A DNA stretch of 64,000 nt from Campylobacterota bacterium (GCA_040752835.1 JBFMGG010000007.1:124001-188000), one strand, 5' to 3'. Positions 36,538 through 45,426 are shown, counted from the stretch's first letter. The notes: generated by a model from the letters alone, not told the origin. Numbers and translations are program-made.

Positions 36538-37668
36538 TTATTTACCGTTCGGAATCACTTCCGCCCCCGGTTTGAGTTTGGGGAGGGCGTCGGCGGCGAT
36601 TTTTTCATTCCCTTTGAGCCCCCCTTCGATCACGATGTTCTCCCCGATCCAGGCCCCGACGCTGACCGGACGGGGAGAGACGGTGTTGTTCGCTTCGACG
36701 ACGTAGACGAATTTTCCTTTTTCACCGGTGAGGACCGTTTTTTGCGGGAGATAATGGGCGTCTTTCCATTCCATCCCTTTGACTTTGACTTTCACGAACT
36801 GGCCGGGGAGGAGTTTGTGGTCGCTGTTGTCGAGGACGGCACGGTAGAGGATGCTTCCCGTCGTCGAATCGACAAACGGGGCGACGAAATCGATGCTCCC
36901 TTTGCGCGAGAGGGTTGAGCCGTCGGCAAGGACGAGTTCGACTTCGTATTTACCGTCTTTGGGCGGGATCAGTTTGCCCGAGGCGATCGCGTTTTGGCGT
37001 GCGATCTTCTGGTTTTCGCTGAAGGTGAAGTTGACGTAGATGGGATCATTCTGGTACATCGTCGTCAGCAGCCCGTTCGCCCCCGCCGCGACGTAGGTGC
37101 CGACGTCTACTTTGCGTTTGTCGACGAAACCGCTGATGGGGGCCTTGACCGTGGTGTAGCTCAGATTCAGCCGCGCTTGTTCGAGGGAGGCTTTCGCGGC
37201 GGCTACGGCGGCGGCGGTATTGCGCTCGTTTGCGGTGGCGGTGTCGAGTTCCTGGCGGCTGGCGGCGTTGGCTTCGGCAAGAGGTTTGATCCGGTTCAGG
37301 ACCGCTTTGGCGTTCGTATGGTTGGCGACCGCGAGATCGTAGGAGGCTTTGGCGCTCGCGAGCGCGTTTTTCAGATCGCTGGGATCAATGGTAAAGAGGG
37401 TCGTCCCCTGCGTCACGTATGCCCCTTCGTCGTAGTGGCGTTTGGCGAGGTAGCCGTTGACGCGGGCGTAGATCTGAACGGTATTGTACGCTTCGGTTTG
37501 TCCGGTCGCTTCGAGGACGGCGGGGAAATTGCCGGTTTTGACCTGTGTGGTGGTCACGGGGACGGGCCCCTGCGGGGGCTGCTGCATGCCGGCGGCTTTG
37601 GGGCGTTCGCACCCGCTGATGGCCAGGACGGCGGCCAGAGACAAGCTAACAAAGATCAGGCGTTTCAT
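36538..37668 (-). CDS. RND periplasmic adaptor (AcrA/MexA/CmeA)
   Basis: 376 residues from the ATG at 37668. A lipobox (LAISGC) is followed by a biotinyl-lipoyl-like half motif ('VQIYARVNGYLAKRHYDEGAYV'), a coiled-coil hairpin (about 85-160), the second lipoyl half and beta-barrel domains. It links the RND pump to the outer-membrane channel. One E-A-N-N-T sequon lies near residue 325; the C. jejuni homologue CmeA is known to be N-glycosylated. It overlaps marR by an ATGA and precedes the pump gene by 2 nt. Confidence 0.94.
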   Translation of the reverse strand: MKRLIFVSLSLAAVLAISGCERPKAAGMQQPPQGPVPVTTTQVKTGNFPAVLEATGQTEAYNTVQIYARVNGYLAKRHYDEGAYVTQGTTLFTIDPSDLKNALASAKASYDLAVANHTNAKAVLNRIKPLAEANAASRQELDTATANERNTAAAVAAAKASLEQARLNLSYTTVKAPISGFVDKRKVDVGTYVAAGANGLLTTMYQNDPIYVNFTFSENQKIARQNAIASGKLIPPKDGKYEVELVLADGSTLSRKGSIDFVAPFVDSTTGSILYRAVLDNSDHKLLPGQFVKVKVKGMEWKDAHYLPQKTVLTGEKGKFVYVVEANNTVSPRPVSVGAWIGENIVIEGGLKGNEKIAADALPKLKPGAEVIPNGK

Positions 37669-38126
37669 TCGGATTCCTTTGAGGGATAGTGGAGTAGGTG
37701 GCACATTTTTTTGAGGACGCGCAGCGTCGCGGCGAGTTCTTCGGGATCGAATTCGCGATGAATCGCTTCGTTGGCACGGTTGAGAATTTCCATCGTCGGT
37801 TTTTCGAGGGCGATTCCCTGGGGGGTGAGGGTGACGAGGTTGCAGCGCTTGTCGTTCTCATCGGTTGTGCGGGTGATGAGGGAACGTTTTTCAAGCCCCG
37901 CGATGAGGCGCGTGATGCTGGTTTTGTCTTTTCCCACGAAATCGGCGATCGCCTGCTGGGTCGAAACTTTCTCTTTCCACAGCACGACCATCACTTTAAA
38001 CTGTTCGATTGTGATGTCGATCCCGTGCTCTTCGAGACGGCGGGTGAGATAGTTGCGAGCCGCGTGCGCCGCGTGGTTGGTGAGGCATCCGAGCGATTCG
38101 TCGATGGGGCATTCGCAGCGGTTCAA
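37665..38126 (-). CDS. MarR-family transcription regulator of the RND pump
   Basis: 153 residues. A winged-HTH MarR domain ('VSTQQAIADFVGKDKTSITRLIAGLEKRSLI', then 'DKRCNLVTLTPQGIALE') with dimer helices at both ends. Three N-terminal Cys (C4, C6, C14) could sense oxidants or metals. It sits first in the operon downstream of a perfect-spacing promoter and a palindromic operator, so it very likely autorepresses and controls the pump. GAGGAGGA precedes the ATG. Confidence 0.9.
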   Translation of the reverse strand: MNRCECPIDESLGCLTNHAAHAARNYLTRRLEEHGIDITIEQFKVMVVLWKEKVSTQQAIADFVGKDKTSITRLIAGLEKRSLITRTTDENDKRCNLVTLTPQGIALEKPTMEILNRANEAIHREFDPEELAATLRVLKKMCHLLHYPSKESE

Positions 38127-38148
38127 TGCGTCCTCCTCGGGAATGTAT

Positions 38149-38168
38149 TTAGTTGTATATGCAACTAA
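38149..38168. promoter_or_regulatory. MarR operator palindrome
   Basis: TTAGTTGTATATGCAACTAA is a 20-bp inverted repeat with 9 of 10 half-site bases matching. It begins at about +2 of the predicted marR transcript, between the -10 box and the ribosome site, the usual place for a repressor. Confidence 0.8.
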
Positions 38169-38176
38169 TCGGACGA

Positions 38177-38205
38177 ATTCTAGGACAAACGGGCAACAAT
38201 GTCAA
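38177..38205 (-). promoter_or_regulatory. Promoter of the marR-RND operon
   Basis: Minus strand: TTGACA (38205-38200), exact 17-bp spacer, TAGAAT (38182-38177). Predicted start near 38170, immediately before the MarR operator. Confidence 0.75.
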
Positions 38206-38278
38206 GAAAATTTGTGTTAACCGTATGAACGAATGCGCTATAATCCCCCCATTTTTATCGATAAAGGTTGAAACAACA

Positions 38279-39073
38279 ATGCTCCGATTCGTCTTGCCGA
38301 TTCTTTTAAGCCTCGTCTCATTGTGGGGTGCCGCCGCTCCGGCCAAAATCCCCGTACTGTGCTACCACCGTTTCGGTCCCGAAGTGGCCGATTCGATGAC
38401 GATCAAAACGTCCGCGTTCGGCGAGCAGCTCGCATGGCTCAAACAAAACGGCTACACCGTCATCCCTCTGGATACGGCGATGCGACATGTCCGGGGGGAA
38501 CGGGTAGCGCTTCCGAAAAAACCGGTCGTCATCACCGTCGACGACGGACATAAAAGCGTCTATTCGGAGATGGCACCGCTGGTCAAGCGGTATAAAGTTC
38601 CCGTAACCCTCTTCATCTACCCCAGCGCGATTTCCAACGCCAAATATGCGATGGGCTGGGAACAGCTCCTCGAACTTGAAAAGAGCAAACTGTTCCGCGT
38701 CGAATCGCACACCTATTGGCACCCCAATTTCAACCATGAGAAGAAGAAACTCTCTCCCGCCGAATACGATAAATTCGTCGACAAACAGCTTGCAGGGGCG
38801 AAGAAAAAGCTGGAGGAGAAGATGGGGCACGAGGTGAAATACCTCGCGTGGGTGTTCGGGATCTACGATGACGAACTGGAGAAAAAAGCCGCTGCGGCGG
38901 GATACGCCGCAGCGCTCACGATCGACCGCGCCCATGCCGCAGCGGGGAAAAAAATGACCTCCCAGCCCCGCTACATGATCGTGAGCAAACACGATCTCAA
39001 AGCGTTCGCACGTATGGTCGACGGTACCGAAGACCGGATGCCGCCGTCGAAAAAAGAGGCCATCGGATACTAA
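38279..39073 (+). CDS. Secreted polysaccharide deacetylase (NodB-like)
   Basis: 264 residues from the ATG at 38279 with an ATAAAGG site; a longer frame upstream covers the promoter. Signal peptide (LPILLSLVSLWGAAA) then 'KIPVLCYHRFG' and the NodB motif 'VVITVDDGHKSVYSEMAPL' with catalytic Asp pair, and the metal-binding His motif 'ESHTYWHPNF'. It removes acetyl groups from a cell-wall or surface glycan in the periplasm. A TATAAT box at 38239-38244 lies 34 nt upstream. The promoter region faces the marR operon. Confidence 0.88.
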   Translation: MLRFVLPILLSLVSLWGAAAPAKIPVLCYHRFGPEVADSMTIKTSAFGEQLAWLKQNGYTVIPLDTAMRHVRGERVALPKKPVVITVDDGHKSVYSEMAPLVKRYKVPVTLFIYPSAISNAKYAMGWEQLLELEKSKLFRVESHTYWHPNFNHEKKKLSPAEYDKFVDKQLAGAKKKLEEKMGHEVKYLAWVFGIYDDELEKKAAAAGYAAALTIDRAHAAAGKKMTSQPRYMIVSKHDLKAFARMVDGTEDRMPPSKKEAIGY

Positions 39074-39129
39074 ATTACAGCCGGGGGAAGGTATAATAAC
39101 CCCCGTTATTTCATTATAAAGACCGTCCT

Positions 39130-40266
39130 TTGCATTTTGAACCCTATCCGTTTGAAAAACTCAATGCCCTTTTAGCCGGGATCACCCCGAATCCGGCGTA
39201 CTCTCCGATCGTCCTCACCATCGGAGAACCGCAGTTCGAAACCCCGGCGTTTATCCAAAAATCGCTCGCCAAGCATTCCGAAAAACTCCGTTATTACCCC
39301 AAAACGGCCGGAGAAGCGGAACTGAACGGTTCGATGCGCGGTTTCGTCGAACGCCGTTTCGGCGTCAGACTTGCACCCGATCAGCTCGTCAGTGCGTTCG
39401 GGACCCGCGAAGTGCTGTTCAATTTCCCGCAGTTTTACCTGTTCGACAAAGCCGATCCGGTGATGGCGTACACCAATCCGTTTTACCAGATATACGAAGG
39501 TGCCGCGATCGCCTCGCGCGCACGGGTGATTCACCTCAACCTCACCGCGTCCAACGGCTTCAAACCCCGCATCGACGAAGCCGAACTCACGGGATGTGAT
39601 CTGGTGATTCTCAATTTTCCCAACAATCCGACCGCATCGGTGCTGAGTCTCGAGGAGCTGGGGGAATGGGTGAAACTCGCCCTCAAACACGATTTTTGCC
39701 TTATCAACGACGAGTGTTACAGCGAGATTTACACCGGGGAGAAGATCCCTTCGCTCCTCGAAGCCTCCGTACACGTCGGAAACACGGCGTTTAAAAACGT
39801 CCTCGTGATCAACTCGATCTCCAAGCGCTCTTCCGCACCGGGGCTGCGCAGTGGGTTCATCGCCGGGGACGCGCAGATCCTCAAAGCCTACGCGCAGTAC
39901 CGTACCTACGTCGGTTGCGCGTCGCCGCTGCCGTTGCAGATGGCCGCGGCGATGGCATGGGACGACGACAAACACGTCGAGGCGGCCCGCAGCGTCTACG
40001 CCGACAATTTCAAAGCGGCGCGGGAGATACTGGGAGTCGAAACGTCGGATGCGACTTTTTATCTGTGGCTGAAAATACCCGATGCGCTGGAGTTCACGCA
40101 AACGCTGTACCGCGACTACAACGTCAAGGTTCTGCCCGGGGAATTCCTCGCCCGTACCGACGCCGCAGGCGAAAACCCCGGTCACGGGTATGTCCGTATC
40201 GCCCTCGTCGAAGAGCGGGCGCGTACCGTCGAAGCATTAAAACGGCTGAAGGAGGCCCTGGGATGA
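39130..40266 (+). CDS. dapC: Succinyldiaminopimelate aminotransferase (DapC-like)
   Basis: 378 residues from a TTG start (HFEPYPFEKLNALLAG follows). Class I/II PLP fold with the Schiff-base Lys in 'INSISKRSSAPGLRSGF' and 'ILNFPNNPTASVL'. Campylobacterota use this enzyme to make N-succinyl-LL-diaminopimelate in lysine and peptidoglycan synthesis. A TATAAT box at 39092 lies in a GC-rich hairpin. It is coupled by ATGA to the next gene. The exact substrate is inferred from family resemblance. Confidence 0.88.
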   Translation: MHFEPYPFEKLNALLAGITPNPAYSPIVLTIGEPQFETPAFIQKSLAKHSEKLRYYPKTAGEAELNGSMRGFVERRFGVRLAPDQLVSAFGTREVLFNFPQFYLFDKADPVMAYTNPFYQIYEGAAIASRARVIHLNLTASNGFKPRIDEAELTGCDLVILNFPNNPTASVLSLEELGEWVKLALKHDFCLINDECYSEIYTGEKIPSLLEASVHVGNTAFKNVLVINSISKRSSAPGLRSGFIAGDAQILKAYAQYRTYVGCASPLPLQMAAAMAWDDDKHVEAARSVYADNFKAAREILGVETSDATFYLWLKIPDALEFTQTLYRDYNVKVLPGEFLARTDAAGENPGHGYVRIALVEERARTVEALKRLKEALG

Positions 40267-40730
40267 GCGAAAAACTGAAAGAGAAAATTTTTAACGCGCA
40301 GAGCGAAGGGGATATCGCTTCGCTGTACGTTCTGGAGAGCGAAGCGCACGAGAAGTTTGACGAAGACACCCTGATGGCCTATTACGCCAACATCCTCGAT
40401 ATCGCGCTCGAGCGGCTGACCAATGCCCTCGAAAACCTCGAAAAGCTCGATATGACTCAGGTGCAGGATTTTGCGACCCTGCGGGCGCTTTACGAGTACG
40501 CGATCGAGCACTACAGCGCGGGGAGCGTCCACGATGCGAGCGCGCTGTTTGAAGTGCTCGGCGGGATCAGCAACGACGAGCCGTTCAGCGAGGCGATGAA
40601 ATTCCACCGCGCCGCGTGCGACGCGCAAATCCCGTTTGACGATTTCATCGAGCAGTACGTCGATATGGAAGCAACGCAGAACAGCGGAAAATTTTACATC
40701 AGCACTTTTAAAAAGGGAATCGGAGAATGA
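40263..40730 (+). CDS. Conserved hypothetical acidic protein between dapC and murC
   Basis: 155 residues, coupled by ATGA to dapC and to murC. It is acidic and helical, with no signal peptide, membrane helix or Cys cluster: 'EGDIASLYVLESEAHEKFDEDTLMAYY' text and 'DDFIEQYVDMEATQNSGKFYIS' near the end. Its position between lysine/peptidoglycan genes suggests a role there, but no family is recognised. Confidence 0.75.
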   Translation: MSEKLKEKIFNAQSEGDIASLYVLESEAHEKFDEDTLMAYYANILDIALERLTNALENLEKLDMTQVQDFATLRALYEYAIEHYSAGSVHDASALFEVLGGISNDEPFSEAMKFHRAACDAQIPFDDFIEQYVDMEATQNSGKFYISTFKKGIGE

Positions 40731-42037
40731 AAATCCATTTTATCGGAATCGGCGGAATCGGTATTTCGGGACTGGCCAAATACATGCGCTTCAGCGGCCA
40801 CGAAGTGAGCGGATCGGACATGAAAGAGACCCACATCACGCAGCGTCTTCGGGATCGCGGGATCACCGTCCATATCGGCCATAATGCCGCCAACATCCCC
40901 GAGGGGTGCGACCTCGTGATCCATTCGGCGATCATCAAGCCGACGAACTCCGAGATCGTCGAAGCCCGCGCCCGCGGCATCGAGGTGCTCCACCGCCGCG
41001 ACGCGCTGCTGCGTATCCTCAAAGAGAAAAAAGTCTACGCCGTCTGCGGCGCCCACGGCAAGAGCACGACGACGGCGATCCTCGCCTCCATTATGAGCGG
41101 CAGCGCGATCATCGGGGCCGAGTCCAAAGGTTTCGGCTCCAACGTCCGTTATGACGGCAGTACCGACGTCATGCTCTTCGAAGCCGACGAATCCGACGGC
41201 AGCTTTTTGAACTCCAACCCTTACTGTTCGATCGTCACCAACGCCGAGCCCGAGCACATGGAGTACTACAACTACAACATCGACGAGTTCCACAACGCCT
41301 ACCGCCGTTTTGTCGAAATGGCGCCGCTGCGGGTCATCAACGCCGAAGATCCGTTCATGGGGACACTCGAATGTGATGCGATCCGATTGTATCCGAGCCG
41401 GGACATCACGAACATCACCTACATCCTCATCGATGACGAACCCTACACCCGCTTCACCCTCAAAAACCTCGGCGAATTCGAGGTATGGGGATTCGGCGAA
41501 CACATCGCGATGGACGCGTCGCTCGCGATCCTCGCGGCGGCCCAGACGATGAGCATCGCCGCGATCCGGGCCAACCTGCTCCATTTCAAAGGGATCAAAA
41601 AACGGTTCGACGTCATTTTCAAAGGGACCGAGCGGGTCATCATCGACGACTACGCCCACCACCCCACCGAGATCAAGGCAACGATGGAGTCGCTCAAAAC
41701 CTACGCGGCGCTCAAAGGATTCGACCGCATCATCGCGATCTGGCAACCCCACAAGTATTCCAGAACGATCGACAACCTCGACGCGTTCGTAGAGTGTTTC
41801 GAAGGGTGCGACGACCTCGTCATCCTCCCCGTATGGGCGGCGAGCGAAGAGCCCAGAGAGATCGATTTCGAGGGGCGTTTCGCGCGGTACAATCCGCTCA
41901 TGTGCGATAAGCTCCACCGAAATGGGGATACGATCGAAGCGCTCATCGGCGATAGCGTGGCAAAAACGTACGACAAAGGGCTCATCGTCGGTTTCGGCGC
42001 GGGGGATCTTACCTACCAGCTGCGGGGAGTCAAATAA
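40727..42037 (+). CDS. murC: UDP-N-acetylmuramate--L-alanine ligase
   Basis: 436 residues. Nucleotide loop 'HFIGIGGIGISGLAKYM' for UDP-MurNAc, the ATP P-loop 'GAHGKSTTTAILASIMSG', Mg site 'EADESDGSF' and 'IDDYAHHPTEIKATM' are exact MurC signatures. It adds L-Ala to UDP-MurNAc in the cytoplasm, the first step of the stem peptide. The length is slightly below the usual 460-490. Confidence 0.96.
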   Translation: MKIHFIGIGGIGISGLAKYMRFSGHEVSGSDMKETHITQRLRDRGITVHIGHNAANIPEGCDLVIHSAIIKPTNSEIVEARARGIEVLHRRDALLRILKEKKVYAVCGAHGKSTTTAILASIMSGSAIIGAESKGFGSNVRYDGSTDVMLFEADESDGSFLNSNPYCSIVTNAEPEHMEYYNYNIDEFHNAYRRFVEMAPLRVINAEDPFMGTLECDAIRLYPSRDITNITYILIDDEPYTRFTLKNLGEFEVWGFGEHIAMDASLAILAAAQTMSIAAIRANLLHFKGIKKRFDVIFKGTERVIIDDYAHHPTEIKATMESLKTYAALKGFDRIIAIWQPHKYSRTIDNLDAFVECFEGCDDLVILPVWAASEEPREIDFEGRFARYNPLMCDKLHRNGDTIEALIGDSVAKTYDKGLIVGFGAGDLTYQLRGVK

Positions 42038-42040
42038 GTC

Positions 42041-42370
42041 ATGGCCTATCTGCTCTGGTTCGGGATCGTTGCATTGGCGTTTGCGTGGATGCACTATTTT
42101 ACGGAGCTCAGCGGCAGGCAAAAAGGGATCATATCGGGGATCATTACCCTTTTGATCGCCGCTGCAGTCGCCTACAACGTCCGCAGCGACCGTGAACGCG
42201 ACCGGATCATCGCAGTGGAACTCAAATACCGCAGCGGCCAGACGCTCGTCTGCGACGGGGTAGAGGTGAACGCGTCGACCTTCGACTACAGCGTCGGGAC
42301 CCAGAGCTTTATCGGTCTCAAGGGGACACCCCACTATCAGCGGATCTTTAACGCCCGCGAGTGCGAATGA
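42041..42370 (+). CDS. Small membrane protein, hypothetical
   Basis: 109 residues. Two N-terminal hydrophobic segments (about 2-17 and 29-46) and a soluble tail with a Cys-containing beta-like region ('SGQTLVCDGVEVNASTFDYS', 'RIFNARECE'). The tail would lie in the periplasm or cytoplasm depending on topology. It sits 3 nt after murC and overlaps mutS2 by 4 bp, so it is in the same transcript. No family recognised. Confidence 0.72.
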   Translation: MAYLLWFGIVALAFAWMHYFTELSGRQKGIISGIITLLIAAAVAYNVRSDRERDRIIAVELKYRSGQTLVCDGVEVNASTFDYSVGTQSFIGLKGTPHYQRIFNARECE

Positions 42371-44586
42371 GCCGCCTCTCCCACAGCCTTTCCGAACTCT
42401 TCGGAAAACTCGATCTTCTCCCCCACATCGGGGCACTCGAGCACTTCTTCTCCCGCTCCCAGAACATCGCGATGCCGGGGGACCAGGAACGCCACCACCG
42501 CTACATTGAAGCGCTCGATGCGCTGGAGTTCAAGGCCCCGCCCAAAAGCGTTCCGTTCGAGACGATCCTCAACCACCTCAAAAAACAGGGGGTACTGCGG
42601 TTCGAGGAGATTTTCGAAGTGCTCAAGATCGTCCGCTATTTCCGCTTTTTGCGCAATCAGGGCTACAGCGGCCTGATCGGGGAGTGGATGGGGACGATTC
42701 AAATTCCCGAAGGATTCGAGGAGATCGACGACTATTTCGACGTCGAGGGGAAATTCATCGAAAGCCGCGACGAGGAGCTTTACCGGATCGCGCAGCGGAT
42801 CAAGGGGATCAAAACCGAGATCAACGACGCGATCAAGCGGCTGCTGCATACGCAGAAACTTTCTTCCTACCTCGTCGACACCCAGATCCACTACGTCGGA
42901 GACGAGGAGTGCCTCCTCGTGCGCGGCGGTTTCAACCACGTCCTCAAAGGCTCCGTCGTCGGGCGGACCGGGGCGGGATATTTCTACGTCGCCCCCGATG
43001 CGGTGCTCAAAAGCAAGGAGCAGCTGCGCTACGTCCTGCAGGAGCGCGACGCCAAGCTCTACGAATACGCCAAGCGCTTCTCCGCCAAGCTCGCGGGGTT
43101 CGTCCCTTTCATCGCTTTCATCGACCGCGAGTTCGACCGGTATGATCACTACCAGGCGCGCGTCCTCTTCGCCCGCGCCCACGATTACGCGATCTTAAAA
43201 CCCTCCGGCGACGACGCGATCGTCCTCGAGGAATTCGCCCACCCCGCACTCCACAACCCCAAACCGGTCAGCATTTCGTTCAAGGGGAACCTCCTCCTCA
43301 TCACCGGGGTCAACGCCGGGGGGAAAACGATGCTCCTCAAATCGATCCTAAGCGCCGCGGCGATGGCCAAATACCTGATCCCGATGAAGCTCAACCCCCA
43401 CAAATCGCGTATCGGGAGCTTCAAGCGCCTCGAAGCGGTCATCGACGATCCCCAGAACGTCGGCAACGACATCTCCACCTTCGCCGGGCGGATGGTGCAG
43501 TTCGCCCACCTCTTCGAGCACAAAAGCGCCCTGATCGGGGTGGACGAGATCGAGCTGGGGACCGACAGCGACGAGGCGGCGGCGCTCTTTGCCATCGTCC
43601 TTGACGAGCTGATCAAGCGGGGGCAGAAGATCGTGGTGACGACCCACCACAAACGCCTCGCCGCCCTGATGGCCGACCGCGACGACGTCGAGCTCCTCGC
43701 CGCGTTGTACGACGAGGAGCGGCGCGTCCCGACGTATGAGTTCCTCCACGGCGTCATCGGCAAAAGCTACGCCTTCGAGACGGCCGCCCGCTACGGGATC
43801 AACCCCGCCATCATTTCCCGCGCCCGTGCCCTCTACGGCGAAAACCACGAAAAGCTGAGCATCCTGATCGAGCGGGGCAGCGAGCTGGAACGCTCGCTCA
43901 AGCAGAAAAACCGCGAAGCAGACGAACGGCTCGAATCGATCCGCACCGAGCAGCGGGAACTCAAAGAGGCGCGCGAGGCCCTCCGCACCGAGCTGGAGCG
44001 AGAGAAAAACCGCCTCCGCACCGAGTACGACGCCGCGATCCGCGAAGCCAAAGCGGCCGCCAAAGAACACGATCAGGCCGCCATCCACCGTCAGCTCAAC
44101 CGTGCGCAGGCCAAACTGCCCAAAGTCGAAGTTCCCAAAATCGCGGAGCCTGAAAAAGTGACCTACGAAGTAGGGCAGACGGTCAAATACCGCAACCAGC
44201 GCGGCACGATCGTCAGCGTCGGGGCTAAGGATGCGATGATCGAGGTGGAGGGGATGCGGCTGCGGGTGAAACTGCACGACCTCAAACCCAGCGGCAACCT
44301 CCCCAAAAAGCCCAAAGTCACCGTCACCTCGCAGATCGAGCAAAAAAGCGGCCTCAAGCTCGACCTTCACGGGCTTCGGGGCGAGGAAGCGTGCGAGAAG
44401 ATGGACAAGTTTCTCTCCGACGCGCTGTTGCAGGGATTTGACGAGGTGCTGATCTATCACGGGATCGGGACGGGGAAATTGGCCTATGCGGTCAAGGAGT
44501 TTTTGAAAGCTCACCCGAGCGTCAAGAGTTTTGCGGATGCGCCGGCGCATATGGGGGGATTTGGGGCGAAAGTGGTACGATTATAG
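42367..44586 (+). CDS. mutS2: MutS2 (RqcU) ATPase with Smr domain
   Basis: 739 residues from the ATG overlapping the previous stop. The MutS-type ATPase core has P-loop 'TGVNAGGKTMLLKSIL' and 'LIGVDEIELGTDSDEAAALF', followed by a long coiled coil (about 500-590), a KOW-like region and a C-terminal Smr domain with 'LDLHGLRGEEACEKMDKFL' and 'IYHGIGTGKLA'. MutS2 proteins lack the mismatch-binding domain; they act on branched DNA or split collided ribosomes (RqcU). It is the last gene before the island. Confidence 0.93.
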   Translation: MSRLSHSLSELFGKLDLLPHIGALEHFFSRSQNIAMPGDQERHHRYIEALDALEFKAPPKSVPFETILNHLKKQGVLRFEEIFEVLKIVRYFRFLRNQGYSGLIGEWMGTIQIPEGFEEIDDYFDVEGKFIESRDEELYRIAQRIKGIKTEINDAIKRLLHTQKLSSYLVDTQIHYVGDEECLLVRGGFNHVLKGSVVGRTGAGYFYVAPDAVLKSKEQLRYVLQERDAKLYEYAKRFSAKLAGFVPFIAFIDREFDRYDHYQARVLFARAHDYAILKPSGDDAIVLEEFAHPALHNPKPVSISFKGNLLLITGVNAGGKTMLLKSILSAAAMAKYLIPMKLNPHKSRIGSFKRLEAVIDDPQNVGNDISTFAGRMVQFAHLFEHKSALIGVDEIELGTDSDEAAALFAIVLDELIKRGQKIVVTTHHKRLAALMADRDDVELLAALYDEERRVPTYEFLHGVIGKSYAFETAARYGINPAIISRARALYGENHEKLSILIERGSELERSLKQKNREADERLESIRTEQRELKEAREALRTELEREKNRLRTEYDAAIREAKAAAKEHDQAAIHRQLNRAQAKLPKVEVPKIAEPEKVTYEVGQTVKYRNQRGTIVSVGAKDAMIEVEGMRLRVKLHDLKPSGNLPKKPKVTVTSQIEQKSGLKLDLHGLRGEEACEKMDKFLSDALLQGFDEVLIYHGIGTGKLAYAVKEFLKAHPSVKSFADAPAHMGGFGAKVVRL

Positions 44587-44626
44587 GTATTGAGTGATTC
44601 TAATATTGGTTCAAAGGTAAAAAAGT

Positions 44627-45004
44627 ATGGACATTATTTCATCTGTCAGCACTTCAATAGAATTATTAAAAAGGCTTCGTGAAATTTCAAAAAATATAGA
44701 AGAAGCTGAATTTAAAAACTTGTTAGCTGATTTATCAAATGAACTAGCCGATATTAAACTAGAAGTCGCTGGACTTAAAGAAAAAATTGTAATTCTTCAA
44801 GAAGAAAATAGAGTACTTAAGTTGACACTTCCGGATAAAGATGAAAAACCTATTGGAACAAAATGGGGATGCTATTTATTCGAAAATGATGATGGTCTTT
44901 ATTGTACGGGTTGCTGGGATTCACAACGTAAAAAAATACGAACAAATCGAGCTACTTCTAGACATAGGTTGTGCCCAGTATGTAAAGCTGCAATAGGTTC
45001 ATAA
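44627..45004 (+). CDS. AT-rich coiled-coil protein with C-terminal zinc ribbon (probably transferred)
   Basis: 125 residues encoded in visibly AT-rich DNA, unlike the GC-rich genes on both sides. An N-terminal coiled coil (about 8-70; 'ELADIKLEVAGLKEKIVILQ') leads to a compact domain with CxxC (CTGC) and CPVC 20 residues later, a likely zinc ribbon. No signal peptide. Codon use and the flanking hairpin repeats and toxin-antitoxin genes suggest recent transfer. No function recognised; DNA- or RNA-binding is possible from the zinc ribbon. Confidence 0.7.
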   Translation: MDIISSVSTSIELLKRLREISKNIEEAEFKNLLADLSNELADIKLEVAGLKEKIVILQEENRVLKLTLPDKDEKPIGTKWGCYLFENDDGLYCTGCWDSQRKKIRTNRATSRHRLCPVCKAAIGS

Positions 45005-45040
45005 AGCTAACAAATCTCTATGCACCAAGCCCACTTCCCT

Positions 45041-45066
45041 CGTTCCCAACGTCCTCGTTGGGAATG
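45041..45066. repeat. Palindrome of the dispersed CGTTCCCA type
   Basis: TTCCCAACG-TCCT-CGTTGGGAA forms a perfect 9-bp stem with a 4-nt loop, flanked by CG and TG. This type of sequence recurs in many proteobacterial genomes as a short mobile or REP-like element. Confidence 0.7.
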
Positions 45067-45348
45067 CAGAGGCTCGCCTGATTAAACCCTTGTCACTTTT
45101 TTTGTTCCGGCAAAAAAAGTAACCCAAAAAACCTCGTCTTTCGAGCAAATCGCTCGCGCGACTTTCGGCAGAGCCTTCGCGCGCGGCTTTCAAGGATGCT
45201 CGAAAGACCGATTGCTATCTATTTTCGCGTTCCGCGAAAATCATTCCATGAAATTGTATTTGCCCCCAAAACACACCCAGAGCCAGGCCGCTCGCCGAAG
45301 GGTGGAGCGGCCGGTTAAGCGACCTGTTGCGGGGGCGCTTTTCTTTTC

Positions 45349-45377
45349 GTTCTTTTCTTTACTAAAAAGAAAAGGAC
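45349..45377. repeat. A/T-rich hairpin upstream of higBA
   Basis: GTTCTTTTCTTT-ACTAA-AAAGAAAAGGAC: 12-bp stem with one mismatch and 5-nt loop. It resembles a common proteobacterial repeat of the same C/T-rich composition. It ends 14 nt before the higBA -35 box. Confidence 0.65.
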
Positions 45378-45391
45378 AGATAAATATGTCG

Positions 45392-45420
45392 TTGACAATA
45401 TTATCGTATTGCGATAATAT
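45392..45420 (+). promoter_or_regulatory. higBA promoter and autoregulatory operator
   Basis: TTGACA (45392-45397), 17-bp spacer, TAATAT (45415-45420). A perfect inverted repeat ATATTATCG-TATTG-CGATAATAT (45398-45420) fills the spacer and the -10, the expected HigA-binding site. The higB ATG at 45427 is 6 nt past the -10, so its mRNA is likely leaderless. Confidence 0.75.
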
Positions 45421-45426
45421 ATCCAC

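Larger units (their letters stand above)
45005..45391. repeat. Gene-free patch built of hairpin-forming repeats
   Basis: No supported gene. It contains five inverted repeats: 45041-45066 (9 bp, loop TCCT); 45092-45123 (13 bp, one mismatch, loop TTCCGG); arms 45136-45147 and 45197-45208 (12 bp, about 50 nt apart); 45222-45240 (TTTTCGCG, loop TTC, CGCGAAAA); and 45349-45377 (12 bp, one mismatch). The first resembles the CGTTCCCA...TGGGAATG palindromes dispersed in many proteobacteria. Confidence 0.7.

Noticed and set aside
39080-39110. CGGGGG/CCCCCG hairpin with TATAAT in the loop before dapC
   Set aside because: It could be a terminator or a promoter; the loop is long and the T run short, so it was listed only as a -10 note under dapC.
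43348-44550. 400-codon minus-strand frame in mutS2
   Set aside because: Shadow of the mutS2 ATPase and Smr domains.
45005-45391. CRISPR-like or IS remnant in the hairpin patch
   Set aside because: The repeats are individual inverted repeats, not direct repeats with spacers, and no transposase fragment is readable.
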